In this document: piece by piece, positions 1-6,394 of the stretch
Position numbering within the stretch: the stretch's first letter is position 1
Layout: every line of letters begins with the position of its first letter
Assembly: GCA_027577415.1 (NCBI GenBank)
Contig: JANBQS010000553.1
Span: 1-15,456 of the forward strand
Source: Coemansia sp. RSA 922
Taxonomy: Eukaryota > Kickxellomycota > Kickxellomycetes > Kickxellales > Kickxellaceae
Direction: 5' to 3'
Length of the DNA: 15,456 nt
The notes under the pieces: generated by a model
Database searches by the model: none
What the model was told of the DNA's origin: nothing
Seen by the model: the letters and a program-made list of their open reading frames with translations, nothing else
Program-made: the position numbers and the translations under genes

Positions 1-1270
1 GATTATGTATTCTGGGTCTGATAAATCCAGATTTTTTGAACGTTGGTAATAATAGACACTGCTCTTTGAGAGGACATACATGGCCAGTGTCGACCAACTG
101 CTAAGACGCCTGTTTTTGCTCCACTTCCGTATTTATCCGTCAGCTTCTTTAGTTGCTTTCAAATACATTTTCTTTTTTCGCGCAGCCTCATTTCCTACTA
201 CCAGTGTTGTTTTGTGTTTCTTTCGATTTTCGCTCGTGCAGCTTCATCATATAGTGTTCATTACCATTTCCCCTTACCACGATACTACTATGACGACTAT
301 GATGATGATAGCGACAGCGACAACGATGCCGATGCCGGTGACAATGACGTCGATGACATTGACGATGATAAAAATGCTGGGTAATACCTTGTCACCGATC
401 TCTCTCTCACTCTCGCTCTTTTTTGTTGCTTCGACTGCCGCCACAAGCATGGTATATAAATCTCGTCCGTGTATGCCATCCCTCCTCCTCTCTCCTCTCT
501 TCACAACAATATTACATTCAACTATCTTCCCTTAGTCATTAGTTTTATTCTCAGCACCTCGACTAACAATGGTCGACGATATCACCCAGTGTCCTGTAAT
601 TCACATAGCAAAATGTGGTATTCATTCGGTAAACACGAATAATCAGAATTGCACAGGAAAAAACGTATAAGCAAGCTAGAAACGATTTGATGGAAGCAAT
701 ATTTGGGAAAAATGACTACATGACTCAAACATCTCTTTTCATTGTAAGCAGCGATGATCGGTTTGAGTCTAATAAGAATGGTAGTGGTCTTAGCGATAAA
801 ATCATCGACGCACCTGTGTGTTTTGTATTTGCTAACAGTGCGAGATTTAACAAGCTAATAAAGGCTGCATTGAGTGCCGACATGTCACTCTATAAATACT
901 GTTGCACAATGGCAATTTTGGCTCAAAATTGCGATGGATATTACGTACATAAACCCTAGTAGTCACAATCATGATATATACCCCTCCTGTCAAAAAATGG
1001 TGATGCTTTCAGTAGCATCATGCTCATATGTTCCACTAGTAGAATTTTTTATAATGCAATATTCTCCTTCATTTATAACAATAAATATATTTGCTACTAT
1101 AATTTTGGTTCTAGACATTTACACAGCGGATAGTACGCCTAGAATTTACTTTTTCACTCCATAACTTGCCATTTGTGTAAATAGTATCTCTCCACGCTCG
1201 ATGTAATGGCCCAGAGCTGCCACCTCCAAAAAAATTTCGTTATTTGATCAAGTTAGTCTCATTTTTTCTT
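1..1270. other. Left intergenic stretch, no supportable gene
   Basis: About 1.27 kb, mostly AT-rich with homopolymer and pyrimidine runs. It holds an imperfect GAY-repeat run (about 283-381), a TATATAAA at 453-460 followed by a long CT-rich tract (about 478-536), and a 33-codon ATG frame at 569-670. Several open frames exist (for example 80-535 and 690-959) but none shows a recognisable domain, steady codon bias or a convincing exon structure. The right end is presumably the promoter and 5' leader of the reductase at 1271; no TATA-like element is seen close to that start. Confidence 0.5.
453..460 (+). promoter_or_regulatory. TATA-like element with downstream CT-rich tract
   Basis: TATATAAA lies about 110 bases before an ATG at 569 in a reasonable context (ACAATGG), with a pyrimidine-rich stretch between, the arrangement seen at many fungal promoters. 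The ATG opens only 33 codons (569-670), so what would be transcribed is unclear. It might serve a short or spliced unrecognised gene, or the reductase far downstream. Seen as a motif only. Confidence 0.25.
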
Positions 1271-2101
1271 ATGAAGTATCATTTGGTAGATGCCCTAGGT
1301 GGCGAGGAAGATGTCTACTTCTTGCTGCTGCGTGCGTTCCAGATATCCTGTGTAATTGTCGTAGGTGGCGAGCTTGTATTTGGGTCGCCATACGGCAGCC
1401 AATCAACGTACAAGGGCGCGCTTGCGTTAAACGGACGACTGACATGGGTTTTGATGGAACTAGTATCGCCAGTAGCTCTATTGTACTCATACTATGCGAT
1501 GGACTCGTTTGTTCCTGTGGCCAGATCCAAGAGCCACTCATTAGTATCGATTGCCTTTTGCGCACTGTGGATCATGCACTACGTCAACCGCGCGCTGGTG
1601 TACCCGCTACGCCAAACGTCGCGCAAGCCCATGCACATTGGGATCGGACTTACCTCGTGTCTGTTCAATACGCTTAACGGGTACCTCAATGGCCGCTGGT
1701 TCTCCGTGTTTAGCAACGGGATTTACAACGAAGACTACTTGAATACACACACCTTGCAAGTGGTGTTCGGCCTTTGTCTTTTTGTTCTGGGTATGGTTGG
1801 CAACATTTACCACGACAACATCCTCATGGGGCTGCGTCGGCCAGCTACGGGTAAGCCCAACAACAGGTATTCGGTTCCTGTTGGTGGGCTATTTGCTATG
1901 GTCTCGTGCCCTCACTACTTTTGCGAAGTGGTAGAATGGACTGGCTATGCCATATTGACTCAGTCGCCAGCGGCATGGACATTTGCGCTCGCTACTCTTT
2001 GCAACCTGCTTCCACGTGCATACAGCATCCACAAGTGGTACCAGCGCGAGTTTCCAAAGTACCCGGCGAACCGAAAGGCCATGATTCCATATATTATCTA
2101 G
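1271..2101 (+). CDS. 3-oxo-5-alpha-steroid 4-dehydrogenase family protein (SRD5A1-like)
   Basis: Complete 276-residue, intron-free frame. The ATG at 1271 is chosen because the frame upstream has only a TTG (1244), and the length then fits the roughly 255-300 residues of steroid 5-alpha-reductases. Family members are multi-span ER membrane enzymes that use NADPH to reduce the delta-4 double bond of 3-oxo steroids. The closest recalled match is animal SRD5A1/2 and plant DET2, rather than Tsc13 or polyprenol reductase. Visible signatures are Glu63 (the E57 position of human SRD5A2), HY 103-104 with R107 and YP 111-112 (Y91 region), NGYLNGR 136-142, NIYHDNIL 178-185 (cofactor site), the PVGGLF..PHYFCEVVEW segment 203-223, and a C-terminal KWYQREFPKYP near 255-265. 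Several hydrophobic membrane segments are evident. The Gln that precedes the catalytic Glu in animal enzymes is Met62 here. The natural substrate in a fungus is unknown. The next gene is convergent, with only 103 bp between stops. Confidence 0.9.
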   Translation: MKYHLVDALGGEEDVYFLLLRAFQISCVIVVGGELVFGSPYGSQSTYKGALALNGRLTWVLMELVSPVALLYSYYAMDSFVPVARSKSHSLVSIAFCALWIMHYVNRALVYPLRQTSRKPMHIGIGLTSCLFNTLNGYLNGRWFSVFSNGIYNEDYLNTHTLQVVFGLCLFVLGMVGNIYHDNILMGLRRPATGKPNNRYSVPVGGLFAMVSCPHYFCEVVEWTGYAILTQSPAAWTFALATLCNLLPRAYSIHKWYQREFPKYPANRKAMIPYII

Positions 2102-2130
2102 CAAGGTAATTGCGATGCAAGCAACTGGTA

Positions 2131-2166
2131 TTTATTCGTTGCAGGTTAGGAAATTAAAAAAATAAA
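2131..2166. terminator. Opposed poly(A) signals between convergent genes
   Basis: AATAAA occurs on the + strand at 2161-2166, about 60 bases past the reductase stop, and on the - strand at 2136-2131, about 69 bases past the septin exon-3 stop at 2205. Each signal lies beyond the other, so the two mature 3' ends should overlap by several tens of bases. Confidence 0.5.
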
Positions 2167-2204
2167 TAGGAAAAAGAAAAAGAGAATAGAAATGTTTAGC
2201 GCTT

Positions 2205-3971
2205 TCAGTTATCGAATCCGCTGTCAAACTTGCCCAATACGTCCCCACTGTCATCGGCATCGGCAATAGCAGCGGCCTTCGATTTGCTGCTATCACATTA
2301 CGCGACACCAAGGTAGAATAAATCAGAAAAGTGGGTGGGTGTTAGAGACATGCAAGAATGGCAACACTTGATAAGATAGGGGGGTTGTTCAGTCACTACT
2401 GGGAAGCAAATACAAAGAGGGGGTCAAAGATAATGGCAGATACACGGAATGTGCGTATTAGGATAAATACACTCCTTATATAGATAGGCGATTATAGACG
2501 TAAAAAATCATTTGTTACTTACTCTTGCTTCTTGGCAGCGCCCAGAGCCTGGTCTTCCTCCTCATCGTCTTCCTCCTCGTCGTTCTCGCCATAACCACCG
2601 ACCTCAAGCTTCTTGGTGCGGTAGTTTTCGTAGAGCATATCCTCCGTGTAGTTGATCAGATCGGCAATATGCGAGTTGAGCAAGATGTAGCGCAACAGGG
2701 CAAAGTCACACTGAGCCTCGTCGTCAATCTCAATGGTGCCCCAGGGGTAGCGTCTGATCCGGACAGATCCGTATTCGTTGTCAAAGACCTCGTCGCAGGT
2801 CACCACCGAGAAGGGAATATGGTCCATGATCTCGCGGTTCTCGACAAGAGCCTCCGAGTCTGTCTCGTCCCAGCAAAAGTTGTAGACAGGGAGCTTGTAG
2901 TAGACGATATCCCGCATGACATTCGCCCTAAAGGCATCCAGCTCCTCGACAGTGAAGCTGTCGGCACGCCCGATCACGGGGATAATGTTGACGTACTCGC
3001 CCAGGCGGCGGATCAGCTCAATATCCAGCTCGCGCAGAGAGTGACCAGTTGGCGCGATAAAGTAGACTAGCACGTGGATGCGGTGGTCGCGGTAACGACG
3101 GTTGCGCTTGACCCGGCTCTCCTCGACCAAGACCTCGTCAAATTGGGCCTCAATGTAGTCCTGTAGCTGCTTGAAGCAGCTAGTGTTGTCGAGACCATCG
3201 CCAAACCCGGGAGTGTCAATGACAGTCAAGCTGATGCGCGTGCCTTCCTCCTCCATGGCAACCTCGTATGTGTCAAACTTCATCGGGTCGGCGACATTGG
3301 CAGTCTCTGGGTTGGGCGCGTCGGGCGAGGCAATGACAGCGCGCTCGCACAAGGTATTGAGGAACGTGCGGCGTCCCAGTCCAGCCTGGCCTACAAGATT
3401 GACAGAATGTGTACAATATCGAATAGTTAGCAACAAAGGAAACAAATAAAAACAATAAAAAGGAAAACCATGGTCTTGCCAACAACAACAATCGCAGGAC
3501 AGGAAAGACAGTATAATCGTCAATGATGTTGTTGTTTTCGTTTCGACAGGTCTGGAGTGCGCCGCAGAGCTAAAAGGGAAGAACAAGTATACTCTTTGTT
3601 TGCTCGTGAAGGGAGGAAAGGGGAAGAAGGCTTGGGCAAGCCCTTCCGAGAGCGTCTCCCTAGATAGTATTCACCAGGCAAGGGACAGGTTTTGGAGAGC
3701 GGGAAAGGGAGAGCAGGGAGACACCGTCGCATATGGTCCAGCCCGCTTCAGGTGAGACCGCATAACGTCACCCAAACCAGAGCCAAAGAGGTCACCGGCT
3801 CCTCCCTCTGCCCGATACTCTACAGCAACAAAAAACGGAAAGAAACTTACCAACAAGCATGATGTTGTAGGTCATGCCACGCTTCTCCGACTTGTGACGG
3901 TAGCTGCTAGGACGAGCAGTCGCCATACGCGAGCTCATGGTGCTGTTGATTGAGGGAGCAGATGGGGCCAT
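2205..3971 (-). CDS. CDC11: Septin, Cdc11 group, three exons
   Basis: Septins are GTP-binding proteins that polymerise into rods and rings at sites of division and polarised growth. Exons (minus): 3971-3851, 3390-2523, 2289-2205. Introns are 3850-3391 (GTAAGT..TAG) and 2522-2290 (GTAAGT..TAG), each with CTAAC upstream of the acceptor (3430-3426 and 2345-2341). The joined frame gives 357 residues. Domains: basic stretch near 26-31, P-loop GQAGLGRRT 41-49, switch DTPGFGD 99-105, ESRVKRN 131-137, G4-like GRAD 181-184, septin unique element around RRYPWGTIEI 253-262. Cdc11 assignment rests on the Arg replacing the P-loop Lys, the NTLCE context and the DxLDNT..F segment, as I recall yeast Cdc11. 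Arg48 where Ser/Thr is usual is odd. The C-terminus is acidic and lacks the long coiled coil of many septins. If intron 2 is retained, a TAA inside its donor ends the protein at residue 330 (stop 2521-2519). The ATG at 3971 is chosen because the frame upstream has only a TTG. Confidence 0.9.
2290..2522 (-). other. Septin intron 2 carrying an in-frame stop in its donor
   Basis: The coding frame reads AAG CAA GAG TAA into the perfect donor GTAAGT (2522-2517). Splicing to TAG at 2292-2290 joins GA to C (Asp) and continues 28 residues to TGA at 2207-2205. Retention stops at once, giving ..KKQE. A TCTAAC branch-like site lies at 2346-2341. The acceptor is a tandem TAGCAG (NAGNAG), so a one-residue variant (with or without a Ser) is also possible. 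Confidence 0.7.
3391..3850 (-). other. Septin intron 1 (460 bp) interrupting the P-loop Gly codon
   Basis: Donor GTAAGT at 3850-3845 and acceptor TAG at 3393-3391 split the first P-loop Gly codon (G|GC) and restore GQAGLGRRT. A GCTAACT branch-like site lies about 36 bases before the acceptor. It is much longer than the 80-233 bp of the other introns here. The interior is purine/pyrimidine biased with short inverted repeats. I recognise no snoRNA boxes with confidence. Confidence 0.85.
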
Positions 3972-4388
3972 TTCGAAATTGAATGCTTTCAACCCAAGGC
4001 GAATTCAAAAAAGAGGGAGAAAAAGATGTTATAGAGGACAATAAAAATAAGTAGGAACTAGAAAAGGAAAAGAGCTGTATAGAGAGAGAAAAGGAAGAGA
4101 GCAAGATTTCCAACTTTTTATTCTGCATGTTTGTTGTCACTACTTGTGCAGATCAGACCACTACATCTGCTTTCACGGCCCTTGGGACTACCAGGTAAGG
4201 GCCAGCAAAAAAATAAAGCCCGCACAAAAGAACGCACAAAAACGAAAGCGTAAACACATATTTTGCCCAACAGCCACCGCCTCGCAGTGTTGTCCTTGTC
4301 TGCATTGGTGATAGTGGTTGGTGCTGCACAAGCCACTCAACAAGCCTCATACGGCGGGATGCTACTGCCGACACCCCTGCTTTGGGCG
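3972..4388. other. Spacer between nuclease 3' end and septin start
   Basis: 417 bp that must hold the nuclease terminator and the septin promoter and leader, both on the minus strand. On that strand, the 100-150 bases before the septin ATG are strongly pyrimidine-rich (CT tracts), as in many fungal promoters. A 65-codon minus-strand frame from an internal ATG (4350-4153) has one hydrophobic segment but no other support. Confidence 0.4.
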
Positions 4389-5720
4389 TTACTGCAGAAC
4401 CGGATGGTGCACCCCAGGGGCAAACGGATCAAAGGGCAGCCCCGTCAAGCGAGAAGAGGCAGGGCGAGGCACAACCTGCGCTCTATCCGTAAATGGAGGC
4501 TGTACATCCTGCAGGAATACGTCTCTAGCGACTTTGAACTGGAACCCATCTCTAGGCCTAATCTCTGGGTCACTCTCCAAGATACGCTCGATCGATCCAA
4601 ACTGTCGGATAAGCTTGAGGGCAGTAATCGGGCCGACTTTCTCCAGAGTAGCCGAAAAGTCAGTTCCACACAAGATACACAGGTCGACGAACGACTCGCG
4701 AGTAAGACCAAGTTCGGTCAGGGCAATGTCAGCGTCGATGAGCATCATCTCGTCTGCGAGCGTGTAGAAGCCGCGGAGCAGGCGCTGGCCGCCAAACGCC
4801 AGCACATCGAGGTCCTCGCTACAAGCAGCGTCAGCGACGCCCTGGCGCACAAGTGCCGCGCACAGCGCCTCGCTCTCTACGTGGCCGTCAGCCGTGTGCG
4901 TGGCAAAGCCAAGCGAGTCGAGCAGCCGCCGACAGTCGTCGATGTGCGCGGGAGTCAGCGACTCAACTCGACGGCTCAAAGTGGCGAGCCGTTCTGAGCT
5001 GAGCTGCTCCAGAGTTTGCAGCGTGCATCGCGCATCAAGCGCTACGCCCTCAGGCTCTTCGGTCGCAGCTCCTAGACGAAAGAGCAAGATGCGAGAAATC
5101 TCCAACTCGAGGGCGTTTATGCGCGCATCCACCGTCAGTCGCCGACTGCCACCAGGCTTCACACACACTGGTGCGGATGACGCTAGGCGCGCGGCATTGT
5201 CAGCCAGCCAAGCAACAGCCGTTTGTCTGTCGGGATTGCCATGGATTATCGTCTCTACCACACTCTCATTCTCGTTTGCGTTTCCACGTGGCAAAAACTC
5301 TGCGTGGCGTAGATCCAGGGGTAGTTTACCATCCGCAGATTCGCAGTCAAGAAGGCTGACTCGTACTTGTTCCATTGCAGCGATTCTCCGTGCACGCTGC
5401 TGCTCCACATGGTGCTCATTGCGGATGCGGCTCTTCAGCTCGCGTCTCTTTTGCATCTCGGCTTCCTTGCCGCTGGCCCGCTCGTTGCCGTCAAAGACAA
5501 ATACTGGCGTGATGTCTAGCGACCGCGCATGCGCTGCCATGTTGCGCATGCCTGTTGTGTGTCTTTCCGCGGCTTTGCCGCTACTGCCGCGGAAGAAGCG
5601 CTGCACGAAAATGTTGCTGTCAATGGCAATTGTCCATCCCTTGATGTCCTTTGCTGCCGGCATGCTTATACATGCGGGCGCAAATCGTGCCAGCAGCGCC
5701 GTGAGTCCCTTGACGCCCAT
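4389..5720 (-). CDS. FEN1/XPG superfamily structure-specific nuclease, unassigned subgroup
   Basis: Uninterrupted 443-residue frame. The N-terminus MGVKGL matches the FEN1/Rad2 pattern, where Gly2 right after the initiator forms part of the active site, which fixes the start at 5720. These enzymes cut 5' flaps, bubbles or Holliday junctions using two metal ions. All expected acidic ligands are present: Asp34, Asp77 (FVFDG), Glu282 and Glu284 (VESEALCAAL), Asp303 and Asp305 (SEDLDVLAFG), Asp354 (CGTD). A helix-hairpin-helix-like region follows (GPITALKLI, 363-371). The spacing between the N and I regions (Asp77 to Glu282, about 205 residues) far exceeds FEN1 (about 72), and holds a charged helical arch-like part plus an unrecognised segment. 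No PCNA-binding QxxLxxFF box is seen at the C-terminus. It is therefore not canonical FEN1. Relatives could be EXO1-like, GEN1-like or a lineage-specific paralogue. Nuclease fold is near certain, subgroup unknown. Confidence 0.85.
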   Translation of the reverse strand: MGVKGLTALLARFAPACISMPAAKDIKGWTIAIDSNIFVQRFFRGSSGKAAERHTTGMRNMAAHARSLDITPVFVFDGNERASGKEAEMQKRRELKSRIRNEHHVEQQRARRIAAMEQVRVSLLDCESADGKLPLDLRHAEFLPRGNANENESVVETIIHGNPDRQTAVAWLADNAARLASSAPVCVKPGGSRRLTVDARINALELEISRILLFRLGAATEEPEGVALDARCTLQTLEQLSSERLATLSRRVESLTPAHIDDCRRLLDSLGFATHTADGHVESEALCAALVRQGVADAACSEDLDVLAFGGQRLLRGFYTLADEMMLIDADIALTELGLTRESFVDLCILCGTDFSATLEKVGPITALKLIRQFGSIERILESDPEIRPRDGFQFKVARDVFLQDVQPPFTDRAQVVPRPASSRLTGLPFDPFAPGVHHPVLQ

Positions 5721-5725
5721 CCTAC

Positions 5726-5738
5726 TATATATATATAT
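5726..5738. promoter_or_regulatory. TA run directly before the nuclease ATG
   Basis: Thirteen alternating T/A bases end only 6 bases before the ATG at 5720. If this is a TATA box the transcript start would fall inside the coding region, so it is more likely leader sequence or a simple repeat. Confidence 0.3.
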
Positions 5739-5786
5739 CCGACAAAAAAATTAGGAGCAAATAGATGCGGGTGTTCCAAAAAAAAC

Positions 5787-5798
5787 ATGCACGTGCAT
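5787..5798. promoter_or_regulatory. E-box palindrome (CACGTG core)
   Basis: ATGCACGTGCAT is a perfect 12-bp palindrome with the bHLH core CACGTG (Cbf1/Pho4-type in yeast), about 70 bp upstream of the nuclease start. The role is inferred from the motif alone. Confidence 0.35.
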
Positions 5799-5805
5799 TA
5801 TAATT

Positions 5806-5833
5806 AAAAATATTTAAATATTTAAATATTTTT
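5806..5833. repeat. Perfect 28-bp AT-only palindrome
   Basis: Built from overlapping ATTTAAAT units flanked by A5 and T5, it reads identically on both strands. It could form a cruciform or be an easily melted element, and sits 86 bp upstream of the nuclease ATG, next to the E-box. Confidence 0.7.
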
Positions 5834-6163
5834 TTGCTCATGTATGCAACATGTTGGGAACGAATGCAATCCCCCCTCCTTTCCTTCCTTCCGATTCTCA
5901 AGGCCAATTAGAAAATAGCAGCAACTCGGATTTCAATGGCTTTATCCCAGCTTATCCCAGCTGTACGTGGATGGATGCACGTTCGGAACGTACTATCTAA
6001 CAGATAGAGCCAATGGCTAGCGCTCAAGTGTACCACATGTTAGGACTGTAGAAATCGCACAAAGAACACACCAAAAATCCATGCATGCACCCCCCAACTC
6101 TTGGCAACTAACCTATTATTAACAGCACCAAAAAAAAATAAAAAGAAATAAAATAAAAAAGCA

Positions 6164-6391
6164 ATGATTCTCAATGGGCCTGTGCGCTTCCGACTATTCG
6201 CCTTTAGAAAGCCCAGATCTGAGACTCCTCTCAAAGACTTTCTGTGTCAAAGCAGATATGGAGCGAGCAGCCGTGATTTGCCAGCGGAATTCAACAAAAA
6301 AAATTATCTGATTTTCTCCGACAGTCTAAACTCAGAAAAGAGGCCATTACGAGTATTCCGCACAAACGTGTACACACGCAACTTGAAGTAG
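6164..6391 (+). CDS. Possible small protein, 75 residues, function unknown
   Basis: An ATG after an A-rich leader opens 75 codons ending in TAG three bases before the ATE1 stop on the other strand. The product would be basic and fairly hydrophilic (start MILNGPVRFRLFAFRKPR), with no signal peptide, membrane span or known domain that I recognise. An Arg/Phe-rich amphipathic N-terminus could be a mitochondrial presequence, but this is speculation. A frame of this length can arise by chance in a spacer of this size. Confidence 0.2.
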   Translation: MILNGPVRFRLFAFRKPRSETPLKDFLCQSRYGASSRDLPAEFNKKNYLIFSDSLNSEKRPLRVFRTNVYTRNLK

Positions 6392-6394
6392 ATC

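Larger units (their letters stand above)
5721..6394. other. Palindrome-rich spacer upstream of the nuclease
   Basis: About 670 bp between the ATE1 stop and the nuclease start. From the nuclease outward it has a 13-bp TA run (5726-5738), an E-box palindrome (5787-5798), a 28-bp AT palindrome (5806-5833), two tandem TTATCCCAGC-like units (about 5942-5961), an ACGTTC-G-GAACGT inverted repeat (5979-5991), CTATCT/AGATAG (5993-6007), a CCAAT (6010-6014) and long A-runs (about 6129-6160). A small + strand ORF sits at 6164-6391. Confidence 0.6.

Noticed and set aside
80..535. 151-codon + strand frame from an ATG at 80
   Set aside because: The frame runs through repeats (Met/Thr from GAY repeats, Ser/Leu from CT tracts), is low-complexity and has no recognisable domain; openness is explained by base bias.
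690..959. 89-codon + strand frame from ATG 690
   Set aside because: Composition is protein-like, but there is no known domain and no splice or promoter support. A frame this long can occur by chance in about 1 kb of spacer.
1244..1270. Nine extra codons before the reductase ATG, from a TTG
   Set aside because: TTG starts are not expected in a fungal nuclear gene, and the ATG at 1271 gives the family's normal length.
2525..3070. 181-codon + strand frame antisense to the septin
   Set aside because: Shadow of the septin exon; the minus strand encodes an unmistakable septin.
4153..4350. 65-codon minus frame with one hydrophobic segment after the nuclease
   Set aside because: No family resemblance or conserved context. 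I tested it as a further nuclease exon but found no convincing donor, branch site and acceptor set.
4894..5754. 286-codon + strand frame antisense to the nuclease
   Set aside because: Shadow: Ser/Arg-rich translation of the opposite strand, with no family match, while the minus strand keeps all nuclease motifs.
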